Assembly (NCBI GenBank): GCA_028551475.1
Contig: CM052355.1
Span: 18,869,543-18,933,542, forward strand
Direction: 5' to 3'
DNA from: Casuarina equisetifolia
Taxonomy: Eukaryota; Streptophyta; Magnoliopsida; Fagales; Casuarinaceae
DNA length: 64,000 nt
The translations under genes were made by a program, and so were the position numbers. The notes beneath the pieces were generated by a model. The model saw only the letters and a program-made list of their open reading frames with translations, made no database searches and was not told the origin of the DNA. Below, one piece after another: positions 1-13,771 of this stretch (position 1 is its first letter; every line of letters begins with the position of its first letter).

Positions 1-3000
1 CAAGCTAGTGGAAGCCTATGGTGGAATGGCATGCCTCCAAAGAGCCTATCCAATCAAAATTAATGAAGCCTTAAAAATTTAAAGGACTTTTTCTATGGAA
101 ATGCGAACCAAGATCAATAGTACTATGAATATATCTTAGAAATCTCTAAAGTTCAAAGAATCCTACATTGTTGTTGATGATTTGTGCTAACAAAGTCAAT
201 AGACTATGAAATTAAGATCCAACCTAGTGAATGTGATGCATTGAAGGGCACCTAAAAGACTTTAGTAAAAGGTTAGTTATGCAAGGAGTTAAGCCATTTG
301 GTAACATGATAGATTTCACACCCATGGGTGTTGCAATAGGACAATAGGAACCCATTTCAATTCAACACAAAATATTGAATGCATATTATTATTGATTTAA
401 GAAAAGCCCTTCATTAATTTGTATGACTTTGATATCCATAAAGTAATGAAGTTGATTGAGATATTTAATGGAAAACATAAAATTACGTTGCTAAACAAAA
501 GCTAAATGATGTCGAAAGTTTCCTATTAGCACCAAGTCATTAATACATATTGATAGCCAAAGTTGAGGATTATCATTACCAAAGATAAAATAATAATGGA
601 TAATGAGCAAAGTAGAGAAAACCAAATTCCAAAAAAAGGATGAGAATCTATCAAACTAAGCCCTTGGCGCATGTCTCAATTCATAAGGAATCCTATGTAG
701 TGGATAGACATGATGTGAATACTGTAGATCTTGAAATCTCACACATTCCAATATAAGCAAGCACAACGTATCTAAGTTAGACCACCATATCTTACTCTAA
801 ATTACTTAGTGATTTCATTTTATATTTGCTTGTATTAAGTTCTATTTCATTGATTTTACATTATGATTTCCATTTAATAATCTATCCAGGTGTAAATTAT
901 TTTAGAGCTTATTGTTCATAAATTTTGATTTAGGGCTTTCTCTAGAATTGTTTTATTTTGTGTTTGATTGACATTACAATTGATATTTAAGGTGTTATCC
1001 AAAAGGTCCTTAATAATCTAAGAAGGGGGCTGAATTAGGTAATAAAAGTTTTTTAATATTTTTTTATATGTCTAATCACAATCAACAAGAGAAAACAATC
1101 AAATAGGTAGACAACCAAGAGAATATAGGATGCAAATATTTGGTAGTCTCAAGCTCGAAAATGTGTCCCATAGCCTCTTTTGATAGCCTATTGATGATGT
1201 ATGACTTTAGCAATGCATTGTTTTGAATCCAAGACTCATAATTTAGATTAGGCTCATGGTAATCTCTAACTATAATTTTCTCAACATTGCAAGGGGTGCT
1301 ACTAGTAATGAACCCAATGAGTTGCTCATATTGAGAGAGTTGAGAAATGGAAAGAAATTTCCTTAAGACATGATCAGGTAGGAGGTATTTAAGTTGTCGC
1401 CTACTATGATACTAATAAGAATTTTATGAACTAGTCTCCTGAATAGTTTTCTGCAAGGAAAGCTTTTCATTGTAAAGTTATCAAAAAATTGACTATTTAG
1501 GCAGGAAAAAGGCCATTTAAAACCCTCATTTCCCTTTTTGAAAACTACCCTCTCTAATGGTAGGGGGTTTTTAACCTTTGGGAGGGTTAAGTAAAAGCAA
1601 TGACATACGACCTTCATACATTACATTCTCAATATTGCAGCCAAATGCCAGGAGGTAGAGATGGTTTTCACAATCCAAACCTCGAACTCCCAACAAATGA
1701 ATAACGAGGTGGACATATGATAAATAAAAAATTACTTTTTGGCTTTCTTGTACTTAAAAACGCTGATAACTCAAAAAAATTTGTTTGACATCCCAAGCTT
1801 CTTTAGAACTTGTGCGAATCAGCCTTTATATTGGTCTGTGAATCAAGCCCAGAAATACACTTTCGGAATTTGGGTTGCTACTTTAGAGAATCTTGTCTTC
1901 TTTCTTCTTCTTCTTCCTCCTCCTTATTTTTTTTATTGTTAAACATATTCTAGTTAGGCATGAACTGGCATCAATGGAGCTTGCCAGCCTTCGGCCGTTA
2001 GAGCATTTTTTTTTTAAGTTATTTAAATATGCCAAGTCTCCAACAGGAATTGACTGTTTCAATGCCACCAATTGCTGCTAAATTTACGGAGCAACACCAT
2101 GTTCCAAATACGAACACGTCTTCTGCTACTGAATGGAGGCCCGTTCCGTCTAAATTTTAATATTTACTTGTCTTTTGCTTCTTTTTATTGTTCTAGAGTC
2201 TTCTGGGGTTCTGTATTCAACCATTTTTATTCCTCCGGCATCCAGAAAAGTTCCTTCTGCATCGGAGCCCCTCCCTTTAGAATTGTTAATGAATACTTTT
2301 GTCTCTTCTCTTTGTTTTTTTGGTACTTTTCTTTTGCTTATTTTCTTTCTTATCCATAACTCTCCTTTTGATTTTACGCCCCACTGATGAAATTTCGAAC
2401 AACTTGGAGTCGAGATTTTAGGTATGTATGTCGGAAAAGCAACCATATTTGTCAAATGTATAATTAAAAATGAAAATAATAGCACAATAAATGTGTTTTG
2501 ACCCCCATTTGAATATTCTAAGAAACCAATCCACTCCAATACCCAAAAACAAAATCTGTTGTTTGTTGTTGAGAAATTGAAACCCTAAAACTACAAAATT
2601 ATCCCCTTTGCATGTAAAAACTGACGTTGTGATGCATGTGATATGATAATATTTTAATAGATTAATTCCAAACTAACAGTTGAGATTCGAAGAATTGAAT
2701 ATGGTACACTATCCAAGTCATTGAGATCTTAATCCTTTTTTTTTTGACTAATCTACAATATAAAATAGAATAGGACCAACACAAAAATTATTCAGCGCCG
2801 ACATTATTACTCCAACAGCTTGTTAACTCCCAACTTGATGTTTTTCTTTTTTGGAGTTTCATTGTCCCCACTAAGATATGAATATTGTGTACAAAGTTTT
2901 AAAGATGTTAAATACAAGGACTGTCAGAAGAACATAAAATAGGGGCACTGGTGTTGAACCCTACAAACAAGGAATTCAAAATAAACAAACCAACAAATAC

Positions 3001-5290
3001 AGCATTGTGATCGTTTTGACGAAAGGTATATATTCCGGGCAAACACAAGACGAAAAGAAAATGTACAAGGCACGTCGTTGCGTTTGAAGAGGCAAGCTTC
3101 CTTCTCCTCCATGTGCAAGTTAAGTGGTTGCTCCCACGATTCAGAATCCAGACTTGACGGCTTTTGAGTTTTAATGCAATGCCTTTTTTTTTTTTTAATG
3201 CAAAAGCTACGTGGATATTATGCCTTGCTGTAGGGGATACTGAACTACTAGATGTTCTACGACATTCTGGTATTCTGAAATACAATGTTATTCTCTGAAT
3301 TGGCTTAAGAAGTTTCCTTGACGTGAAAGTTCAATTAGTGCTCGGCTGTCCAAAGTCATATACCATTGAGCACGGCAAATGGCAGTTTCGTGACTTGTTA
3401 TATGGACAATTACCTCTCTCTCCCTAAAGTAAGTCAACCACTGAACATAGTGGCAGACTTGGAAGCTTCCTTGTGTCCTTATCCTAGTCAAGCAACTTCA
3501 TATTTAGGTCTTATGCTGGAAACAAAAAAAAAAAAAATAGACATATCCTCGTATAACGGAGAAATATTACAAAATTCTATCTTTTTTAAAATTAAAAAAG
3601 TTTATTTTCTTGGTAAACTATTTTCTCTCACGTGAAACTTAACATATCCCTTCACTCTAAATGTGGGCTAAATATTGAGCCACAATGATTGATAAAGTTT
3701 ACTAGCAAAAGGATGATAAATAGTATGTAAACTTTAATATTAGATTATAAATTAATATCTATCTTGAAATTTAAAATATGAATGGATGAATTCATCATTT
3801 TATAAACTGTTCTCCTGAGTTACTATATCCTTATATACAAGACTTCACATGAATCCAAAAAAAAAAAAAAATTAAGATCAGAGAGCAAGGAATTTTGGCT
3901 AACTATCTTGTATAAACGATAAGAAAGTATGAGGAGAAATAGGGTAATAGTAGGACTTAATTCGAATTAGCTATTACTAGGAAAATGAGGAAAGTACAAG
4001 GAGAATAGAGCCGTACTAGGCCCTGATTTTAACTGGAAGAGCTGGTTATTTCATATTCAGGTAAATATTATATTCAAAGCACGCACTATAATTATTTGAC
4101 AGAAGAAGCACGATGATGACTTTTACTTACTCTTTGTTAAAGTTTCCAACGCGGTATCAGTATTCCCAATATATTGCCATCATCTCAAATCACAATGCCC
4201 TTTATCCCTATCATTCTGCCCATTAAATTTTAGTGCTTCCGTATTTTACTGCTCACACATCATTTGATTCTTGTTGGGCATTTCATTCCACTCATACTCT
4301 TTTTGTTTTCTTTATTTTTTATGGTTGAATTTATCCCTCTTGTTTTGGATGGTTGACAAGTACTATTTGAGTCTATTAAACACTTATAGGCTGGAGAGAA
4401 GAATTGTGGAGAAGAACGGTCCTCTTTTCTAGCACACCAGAAAACTTTGGTCTTTTAGGGATTCCACAAGCTTGTCGTCCACCTTATACTTATTTACGAA
4501 ACAGCACAAATAAGAGATGCTTAGGTCAAAATCAAGGAAGAAATTTTAAACCATGTTTGCGTTTGTATGACTCAAAGATCAACAAGATCCATTTATTTAT
4601 CCTATTCATAGAAAGGCTACAAAACCCATCCCAGATCATAAGCCAATCAGCAAGGGCTTTCATTATAATTGGCCACCCATTTTGCTAGGGCCAAGAGACC
4701 TCGATACGTGAGGAGCTTGATGTTTCGTGCTTGCGTGAATAGCACCACTTGATGTCTGTCAAACCACAAACAGGATATGTTATTTAATTGTTCACAGAAG
4801 AAAAAAAAAATTGAAAACGAAGGTACCGTTCGGAGGTTGTGTCCTACTTTAATCATCAACGGGCACCACAAAAACTCAGGATGGCCTGTTTGAGAATGTT
4901 GCCGTGGGGCTCCAAACTGGGCTCCTTATTGCTCACCCAACAGTAAAATAGCGTCATCCTGATGCCCCGGAAAAGATTTCTGGGATCTACGAATGATACA
5001 AACAAAACATCGCATATAATAAGATATTTATTTCTTCAGCTGTTGATAATGGGGCATCCACTAAATATTTACAATCGTAGAACTCTACAAAATTTATGAA
5101 TCGTGAAATTCTTTTCAAACCTTCTTGGTTGTGGGGCACTTGGCTGCGTATCTAAGTTTCTTGTTAGGATTATATCTCCTTTTCTGATCAAAGCTAGCTG
5201 GCAAATTAAAATTGGAATTGGCACTTGAATCAAAAAAAAAAAACAATAAAGACTTTCATTAATAAGCAAACTTATTAACAATTATTATAA
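1..5290. other. AT-rich intergenic DNA, no gene recognised
   Basis: No open frame here resembles a known plant protein. Frames of 60 to 129 codons occur but are AT-driven or rich in Phe and Lys runs. Around 1000-1060 there is a stretch of the type 'aagaagggggctgaattagg', which resembles sequence I associate with plant retroelement ends; the first 1.4 kb may be decayed retroelement, but I cannot place any domain. Poly-A and poly-T runs lie near 2735, 3185, 3525, 3860 and 4800. Confidence 0.5.
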
Positions 5291-5296
5291 GTCAAT

Positions 5297-5430
5297 TTCT
5301 TTGGGGTGTCTCCCTTGGCCTACTCGCAAAAGTGCAAGTGCTCTTGAGCTATCCACAGGTCAAGAATTTGAGACATTCCCTTCCCTTCCCTTCCCTCCCT
5401 CTGTGTGAGTTGTAATAAAAAATAATGAAT
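5297..5430 (+). mobile_element. SINE-like tRNA-headed relic
   Basis: The stretch starts with an A-box-like TGGCCTACTCG, followed by a spacer and a decayed B-box region (GGTCAAGAATTTGAGAC, where an intact element would read GGTTCGAGAC). A CCCTTCCCTTC tract and the end 'gtgtgagttgtaataaaaaa' follow. This order, an internal RNA polymerase III promoter and then a short T- or A-rich end, is that of plant tRNA-derived SINEs. No clear target-site duplication was found. Confidence 0.45.
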
Positions 5431-6090
5431 TTTAAGAAAAAATTCATGCCCCTTTTAAAGTGTTTTGTTTATCTTACATACTCATGCTCCTTTAGAAGTT
5501 TTTGGATTATCTTATAGTATGAGAAAAGTCACTCTTATCCTTTTAATTGACATTGATTTTATAAAGTTACCCAAAAAATTTGTTTATTAATATTTGATTA
5601 TTTTGATTTATCAAATATATAAAATTCATGTCATTTGCTACGTTTGTATATCGTAGTGGTTAGAAAGTTATACATGTAATGCACATACGTTATTTTGTTT
5701 TTTAGTATATACCAAAATGACACTTTTATTCTTTCATTTTTTTTATTCAATTTTTTCTTTGTTTGCCTATTTCTTATTTTTTTAATATCTAGAAATAAAT
5801 CCCTTTATATGATAAATGAAGTAATAGAAAATACACATTCTTCCCAACTTTTAAAGAATACCTAAAAATACCATAAAAATATATTAGAATACAAAGGTTA
5901 ATGGACTATCTCTCCAAGGGAAAAGGCCAGAAGTCTTGAGACAGTCAATCAGCCATCACGTGGAGTATTGAGATTAATCGTGCAATTTTTCTTAGAGGAT
6001 AATAAAGCCTTAATCCTGACAGCTATAGCACCTCTTCTTATGAAAATTTGGGATAAAATCCAGAAACAATGTTATAAAAGCGTTTCCAAT
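5431..6090. other. AT-rich intergenic DNA
   Basis: Very AT-rich, with no open frame of note and no recognisable element. Confidence 0.5.
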
Positions 6091-6315
6091 CTAATATGAC
6101 TGTTAATATGACTGTTAATCCTATTTTTTGTTGTAGTTCAAATTAAAAAGGAATCGCACAAAGATTGCTTTAATCCAAAAGATAATTTCATTAAAATGAA
6201 GGACATTAAGTCTATCTCCTATTGTGGTATTATTTAATGAGTGGAGTTTAAAAGGAAATAAGATTGGGGTCAGTATGTTTTTGGCCTAAGAACAATTGAT
6301 TAACAGTCATATTAG
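6091..6315. mobile_element. Small MITE-like candidate with 17-bp terminal inverted repeats
   Basis: A perfect 17-bp inverted repeat bounds a 225-bp segment: CTAATATGACTGTTAAT at 6091-6107 and its reverse complement at 6299-6315. The inner part of the left repeat is itself repeated directly (6106-6120). There is no coding capacity. Size and layout fit a short non-autonomous DNA transposon, but I could not confirm flanking target-site duplications or assign a superfamily. Confidence 0.35.
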
Positions 6316-8045
6316 TCGAAGCATATCTTGATGGGATCTTAAAATTAAGTGCACATCTATAATATGATTCCCATCAATATTTATTGTAAATTAAATCAAA
6401 TTTCCCCTTATGGGCAAATGTGACAGGGCTTCTCACTTCTGGTCTGTAAACAACTTTGACATATTTATGAGGTTGAGTGAAGTACGTTATCTGCATAAAA
6501 AACATTCAAGAGGCATTAACGCTTTCCCCAGCTTTGATTTTTGTAATGTGTTTATGTGTTACAGCCAATGGACAACTAATTGGCATATACAAAAACGTCT
6601 GACTGAGCCTTAAGACTACTATATTGTAGAGCTACGAGTGATGATATTAAATCGGCTAAACTAAAGATAAACTAAACAATAATCACATAGTCCATCCTAT
6701 TGTAATGTACACAATGGGTACAATCTTAAGAATCAAGGCTTCTACTTTTTCTTGCCTGCTTCAAGTAAACTTGGCACTCATTTTATGATAAATATAATTA
6801 ACCGTGGGTCAAAAAAAGTTATCTATATCCCTGACAAGGGTTAACATTGTGAAACATACCCATTTATTTTTTAGTATTTTAATGAATTTACAAAGCACTG
6901 TTTTTGGGTCTTACGAATATTAACTATTCTCCCTAACATGGTATAAACCAGACCATCAATTCTTACCAAACTCAGAAATTGCAAGAATCGTATTTTATAT
7001 TGTTTTCTTATACTTATTTTAATTCTCTACAGAAATATCAGCCAGAAAAGGAACAATTAGATAATAATCGGTTTTGTAATCAAGTATAGTAAGAAATAAT
7101 AAAATAACGAGTTGGTGATGAGAATAGAATATTACATTTATTAGAAGGGGGGATTCGTGAGGGGAGTGGTGGGGCCAGAGGGTCTCCATGTGCGCACTTT
7201 TGCAGAATATAAAGATCCGAACGTTGGAAAATCCACTGTGAAAGGGAACGCTGGGCGCCGAAATTTGTGCAACCACTCGGGGCTGACTCTTGCCTGTCCC
7301 CCTCCCGATTCCCACTCATTCCCACCGGTGACCGTCGGCACCGGTTATTTACTCTTTTTTTTTTTTATTTACTTAAAGATATCGAACTAATGGCAGGAGC
7401 CACTTTTCCACGAGGGGATGTGGGTGGAAGTCTCTCTCACTCCTTAGTCGTGATAAAACATCATTTGCGGGTCATCGTTGGTGCATGCCCATTTCTTCAG
7501 TAGGCAAGTTCTAAGTAAATATAATTATTTTTGAAACAAAAAAAAAAAAAAAAAAATGAAACATGCTTTCACTTGCCTCCTAAGTGTAGTTGAAATGACA
7601 ATGGGAGTTTTATAAAATACTTTTTAAAATAAGTATTATTTTAGGTTCGAGTTGCTGTTATTCAATTTAAACTATTAAATAAAGTCTGATAGGATTAGTT
7701 ATTAAAAAAGAAAAAAATTCTCCAAATTGGTCAGCATTAAGCGTACACAACACTTTTTTCTCCCATTTTCCCCTTTCTTCTCAACTGAAGTAAAAGGGTA
7801 GCTCGACTGGCTCAACAAGTAGCCGGTAATGGAACGCGGACAATGCTCGAAATTTCCAAAACAGAACGTTTTAAGGCCAGCTCTCTGAGACCTGCCCGCT
7901 GGCGTCTTCCTTTCTTACAGACTAGGAAGTCTTCAAAACAGAATACAGCGAGCCTCATTTGCCTTCTCTATATCTCTCATTCTTGGGTTATGTAAACCGC
8001 AACTGTTTCTGATTTGTCTTTGATTTTCGTGCTTCCACAAGCTCG
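6316..8045. other. Intergenic DNA and upstream region of the SKS gene
   Basis: No gene recognised. A less AT-rich patch at about 7140-7350 carries overlapping short frames on both strands that look like shadows of base composition. A poly-A run lies at about 7538-7556. The promoter and 5' leader of the downstream SKU5-like gene should lie in the last few hundred bases; a pyrimidine-rich 'cttctctatatctctc' near 7962-7980 is a possible core promoter or leader element, but no clean TATA box stands out. Confidence 0.4.
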
Positions 8046-11000
8046 ATGAGTACGTCAATGGCTCTGTCCGGGTTCTCTCTGCTGTCTCTGGTCCTCGTTG
8101 CTCTGCTTTCAACCCTCTCTTTTGCGGCTGACCCCTATGTCTCCTATGACCTCCGCTTCTCTTATATTACCGCCTCCCCCCTCGGCGTTCCTCAACAGGT
8201 TCGCTTCTGCAGCATCACTCACTCTCTTTCTCTGTGTGTAGATTCTTTTTGCTTCATATGGGCGTTCTTCTGTTCCATTGGTAGATGACTTCTTTTGTAA
8301 TGCTTGTGTATTTTCATGTATTCTCAGTAATATATGAGGTTTAAGCGTCATTCGGGTAGTTAGAGTCCAACAAACATTAGAGGTGATTATCTGTAACGGT
8401 TCTGAATTCTATTTTTTTTTCCTTTCTTCCCTTTAATTAGCGTTCTATTTTCTCTATGTGGATGCAACTGATAGTGGAAATTGATTATCGTTGACTTAGA
8501 TTTACGAACAACGATGTTGCAGTAGATTTTGATTTCTTATGGGTTTTTTTTATTTTTTTTTTCCTATTGTCTTTATTTAGCTCAATGAAATACCAGACTT
8601 TTGAATATTGGTTAAGCGTCTAAATGTCCTACGATGATGTTAGATAAAGGGATTTCTTTTCTTCTCCCCCTTTCTTCTGTTATCTGTTTTTTTGTCGTTT
8701 GTATGTTGCTGAGTTAGATTTGGGTTTTGAGCACAGTTAACATAAATTACGACCTAATGTTTTAATGTAGATCATCGTCATTGTTTTAACATGGGTACTG
8801 TTATAAACTAATTTGTGTAATGATTTAATCCATCATTGAAGAAACGTACTCGCGAGGGTGTGGCCTTTATTATGTGTGCTTCTTGTTTAATACAATTATA
8901 TGTTTTTGCTTCCCCATTCTTTTTGAGTTTTCCTTCAGTGCTTCATGTTTAAGCTTATATTGAATCAAAAAGAGTGATGTTGATTGGAGTCTGAGTAACT
9001 TTATCGGTTCTAATAATTATATGCAGGTTATAGCAGTTAATGGCAAGTTTCCAGGTCCTGTAATCACTACTACTACTAATGACAATCTTGTTGCCAATGT
9101 ATGGAATGATTTGGACGAAGGTCTCCTAATCACCTGGTTAGTTTCAGCACAGTATATTATATTAAAAAAAATTTCTCAATATCATGAATTTGTATGTGGA
9201 GTGCGCCGTGACAAACTTGGTCTCAATGATTGATACAGGTCTGGAATTCAAATGCGGCACAATTCATGGCAGGATGGTGTTCTTGGCACAAATTGTCCAA
9301 TTCAACCGAAAAGGAATTGGACTTACCAGTTTCAAGTCAAGGATCAAATTGGGAGCTTTTTCTACTTCCCCTCTCTCCATTTTCAGAGGGCATCTGGTGG
9401 CTTTGGTCCTTTCATTGCTAATAATCGGTCGATAATCCCCCTTCCTTTTCCGAGGCCAGATGGGGATATCACCATTATGATTGGTGACTGGTATACCAAG
9501 AATCATACGGTTAGTGTTTGTTGTCAATTTCATTCTTTGCTTGTGAGCATTGCTCTTGGATTCTAGGATTTGACTTTGCTACTGTCTCATTTTTGGAATG
9601 TTAGGCACTGCGCTCGGTGATTAAAGCTGGAGAAGACCTTGGGATGCCTGATGGGGTTCTCATCAATGGAAAGGGACCCTACCAATACAACACCACTCTA
9701 GTACCCAATGGCATTGAGTATGAAACCATTCAAGTCAGTCCGGGTAATGCTTTCCTGGCATTTATTGCGAAAATGTGTCGAACCTTTCTCTTTATTTTTC
9801 CTTTGTTTGGTTTAAATCATATAGAAAAAATTGCCTTTCCATAGCTTATCACTTTCTCCTGGCTCTTGGATGTAAAATAGTCATATGTGGTTCTCAGTTA
9901 TTGCCTAAATTTCTCTGTTCATCTAAGGTTAAAGGCTTGGTTGTTATTGGAACAGGCTGACATTCTAAACGTTTACCTTCCTGCTGTCTTTACCTACTAA
10001 ATATTTGTGCCTTACCAATTCTGTTGACTGTAATCATTAAGTTCTGTTAGGTTCTCGATGGCCCTTGGAAAGCTTAACCATTTATAACTTCCAACCCTAA
10101 ACATCTCTGGTACTATCAGTTTAATAATCTAGTTTTCTGTGGAATAGATGCATGTGTAAAGGTCATACGACATCATCCTTTTTTTTTCCCTAGTTTATTT
10201 TATTTTGTACATTTTATGATGTAGATCTCTTTATTGTTAATATTTCTTGGGAGTAGCTTCAATTGTTTAACATATCAATTGGGTATGGCGTTATGCTTGC
10301 AGGCAAAACATACCGACTTCGTGTGCACAACGTTGGAATTTCAACATGTTTGAACTTTAGAATTCAAAACCATGCTCTGTTTCTAGCTGAAACAGAAGGA
10401 TTTTATACAGTGCAACAAAATTTTACAGACATGGATATTCATGTTGGGCAATCTTATTCATTCTTGGTTACCATGGATCAGAATGCAAGTTCTGATTATT
10501 ACATCGTGGCTAGTGCTAGGTTTGTAAATGAATCACTTTGGCAGAGAGTGACTGGTGTTGCCGTTTTACACTATTCCAACTCTAAAGGACCAGCAACAGG
10601 ACCTCTCCCTGACCCACCAAACGATATGTATGACAAGTCAAGGCCAATAAACCAGGCTAATAGCATCAGGTTGGTTTCCATAGCTATCTCGTTTGTTTTG
10701 GAGTTTCGTATCTATGAAAGCTTGGTTTCTCCTGGCATTAGGGTCTGTAATGGAGCCTAAACTTACAAAATGCCTTGACCATATACCTTCCTGATGGCAA
10801 TGTTGGATGATATTCATCTCCAATTCGTGCTTTTTAATTTGGTGCATATGGAATATGGAACGCCCATATCCAAGTCTCTTTCCCTTTTTTGTTAATTTTA
10901 TTTTGATTTTCGTTCATATAATTCCAATTGTAGTCAGCAGTTGATATACTTAAAAAATCTCATTCTGTTTTGCTTAGGCAAAATGTATCTGCTAGCGGAG

Positions 11001-12336
11001 CTCGCCCCAATCCACAAGGCTCCTTTCACTATGGTTCAATTAATGTGACGGAAACATATGTGATAAAGACTGTGCCCCCTGTAATTATCAATGGGACTCT
11101 TCGAGCTACACTCAATGGGATCTCGTTTGTCACCCCTAATACACCATTTAGGCTTGCTGACCAGCATAAGGTGAAGGGAGAATATAAGCTTGATTTTCCC
11201 AGTAAGCCACTTAATCGAACTGCCCGGCTGGACAGATCTTTAATTAACGCTACATATAAGGGATTTATAGAAGTCATATTTCAAAACAATGACACGGTGG
11301 TGCAGAGTTTCCATATGGATGGCTATTCATTTTTTGTGGTTGGGTATGGATCTTTCTTTGTTTACAGCATCTCCTTAACCTTAGAATGTATATCAGTGAA
11401 GAAACGTGTTATCTGAATGCAGGATGGACTTTGGCGAGTGGACAGAAGACAGCAGAAATAGATATAACAAGTGGGATGCAATTTCTCGCAGCACCACACA
11501 GGTTGTTTTTCTCACAGAGCATAGAAATTTTTTTATTTTTTTTCCTTTTAGTTGTCCAACCTCATATCTTACTCTGTATATTAGAATGGTCTCCTGGATC
11601 CGTGATCCAAAACTTAAAATAGATTAGTTGAACTTAGGGCCTGATCTTCTTGAATGTTTGTCTAGCTAATTGTATAATCTCACTAAAGAATTTTGGACAA
11701 CTAATTCTTAATGCAGCTATGTGAATAAATTTTTTCCGTCCTTTTTGCATGTCTTAATTAAAGAAATTGCTTCTAATTTGGGTGGTGTACTTATATTGCC
11801 AATGAAGTTGCTGTGCAGCAGTCTGAATTTTTAGGGCTAATCTTAAATCGCCAAACAGTATGTCTCGTGTTAGACTTCTCAGTTTTGTGGTTGTGCAGGT
11901 TTTGCCCGGGGCCTGGACAGCGGTCCTTGTCTCTCTTGACAATACAGGAGTATGGAATATTAGGACAGAAAATCTTGATAGATGGTATCTTGGCCAAGAG
12001 ACTTACATGAGAATTGTCAATCCTGAGGAAAATGGTAAAACGGAGATGACTGCACCTGGGAATGTCTTATATTGTGGTGCACTCCAGAGCTTATCAAAGT
12101 ATGTGCCTGAACCTTTAGTGGATCTCGCTTTATCTACCTATCTATCTTGCTGATGCACATACACACACACACATACACATAGACACGTAATTGATGGAAT
12201 TTTCTGACTCATTTTTGTTGGAAATTTCAGGGATCAGAACTCTGCAGTTTCACTTTTAAGGGGAGATTCAAAGTTCTTCTTCTCTCTGATGGTAGCATTC
12301 TTCGCTCATTTTTATGTGATTTTTGCCTACTGGTAA
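8046..12336 (+). CDS. SKU5/SKS-type monocopper-oxidase-like cell-wall protein (nine exons)
   Basis: Exons: 8046-8198, 9027-9136, 9239-9509, 9605-9743, 10303-10669, 10978-11343, 11423-11501, 11899-12098, 12231-12336. All introns are GT-AG and the frame is kept, giving 596 aa; Arabidopsis SKU5 is similar in size. Residues 1-27 form a signal peptide and ADPY follows. The body has three cupredoxin domains with family motifs: VIAVNGKFPGP, SWQDGVLGTNCPI, FFYFPSLHFQRASGG, GMPDGVLINGKGPYQYNTT, ASGARPNPQGSF, ENLDRWYLGQETYMR. The copper-binding His motifs of true ascorbate oxidases and laccases are replaced: TWSG for HWHG, YFPS for the HxH segment, SFHMDGYSF for the C-terminal HPWHLHG type. It should therefore not be a normal multicopper oxidase. 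The last 19 residues are hydrophobic (FFFSLMVAFFAHFYVIFAYW), consistent with the GPI-anchor signal of SKU5. The family acts in directional cell expansion at the wall and plasma membrane. The clade looks like SKU5/SKS1-3; the exact orthologue is uncertain. Confidence 0.95.
12140..12190 (+). repeat. CA-rich microsatellite in the last SKS intron
   Basis: A short (CA)n-type tract, with interruptions, lies inside the last intron (12099-12230) of the SKU5-like gene. Confidence 0.6.
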
Positions 12337-13770
12337 GAAGTTCTGGTTCCTGGCAGTGATGACTTGTCTAGGCTCTGTTGTGGGCAGGATGTTATGATCA
12401 GGATTGTTTTTGAGACATACAGTTTTCAGGTGCATATCGAGTTTTCTTAGTTTTACATTTTGGTCTGAATGACAACTCTTTTCCTTTTTTCACTTGTTGG
12501 GCCTCCACCCGTTTCCTGTAATTTATGTGAGTGTATCCATCATTCCTTGTGCACCTTAAAGAAGTTACACTAATTGGGATTTATTCATTCTTAATGCCAT
12601 TTTACTTTTCCATACACAAATACAATCATTCTCTTGTTTTTGCCATCATGTTGGCCATAATTCCATTTGAAATAGGTGGTATAAATAAAATGCTTCAACT
12701 GTCAACTTGCTTATTACATGCGCTACAGCATGATAGTTTGATGCCCAAGTACAGATGACTGAAGAGAAGGTACACTCTAGCAGGGATTAATTTGGACTGT
12801 CCCATGCCTAAATTTTTTTTTTTTTTTCTAAAAAAATCTTTTCTTTTCATTTTCATTAAAATCTTAAAAGAATTTGAAGTTGCCAGTTGCCAAAATAAAT
12901 ACGAGGATCCCCCTTCTAAACTGAACCTGCAACATCTCTCGACTCTTTTATCTAGCATATGGATCATTACATTACACATCTCAAGTCTCTTCACATGAAA
13001 TACTGCCCTGCGACAACTCTGTTTTTAACAAATTGAATCTCGTACCATGGATCCGAAAGGGGCAAAAGGAATTTTCAATCTTGCCAATCGAATAAGAGTT
13101 TCCTTCCAAAACATTATACTGGAGGTCTAAATCAGTCAGGAATTATTAGAGATCTCTTAGGGCAATAGTTTTCAAGAGTAACTCCTCTTCCTGTATAAAG
13201 CTTCAGATTGTGGCATCGACTTCTTGAAGTCCCTCATGGAGTCTTATAGCAGTGTAGTTTAATAATGTAAAGAGAGTCGAACTTACCATCTTCGTAAACT
13301 ATCGCTTCCAATATTCTGAATAAAATTTCTTCCAAATTAAAAATAATAAGATTATTTCTAGCAAAGAACGTCTGAATTAAGTAGAAGTACTCCGGCTCCA
13401 TTGCGGGAGATGTCTCACAAGCTCCTACTGGGCCCGGTAGGCTATGCTGGCATCTGTATATCATCTCGGCAATTTGAGTCTTCTCCGACCAAACACTCAA
13501 ATAAATGAATACCACTCACTGGGTTGTGGATTTATGGATCTATCCTTTTTTTTTTCCTAATATCATAATATTTTGGCCTTCAAAATTTTTAATTAAAATA
13601 ATGGAAAATTTTTAATTCCATATATATAAGATTGATACGAAATCCAGTTAATAAACAGGACTTAGAAATCATATATGACCTACCGTAAAATTTTTGTAAT
13701 TCAAGCCTATGATAAGCGGTAAAAAGGAAAAAAAGAAATCTTAGTTCAAGCCTAGGCTTTTTTTTAAAAA
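12337..13770. other. Downstream region of the SKS gene, intergenic
   Basis: The first few hundred bases are probably the 3' untranslated region of the SKU5-like gene; no polyadenylation signal is decisive. Beyond that there are only short frames on both strands and poly-T runs near 12813 and 13545. No gene is recognised. Confidence 0.45.
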
Positions 13771-13771
13771 A

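Noticed and set aside
2150-2539. A 129-codon minus-strand frame upstream of the SKS gene
   Set aside because: No family resemblance, hydrophobic and Lys-rich runs, overlaps frames on the other strand; likely chance in AT-rich DNA or repeat debris.
7019-7503. Cluster of overlapping frames on both strands before the SKS gene
   Set aside because: Mutual shadows with no conserved motifs; probably non-coding DNA with balanced base composition.
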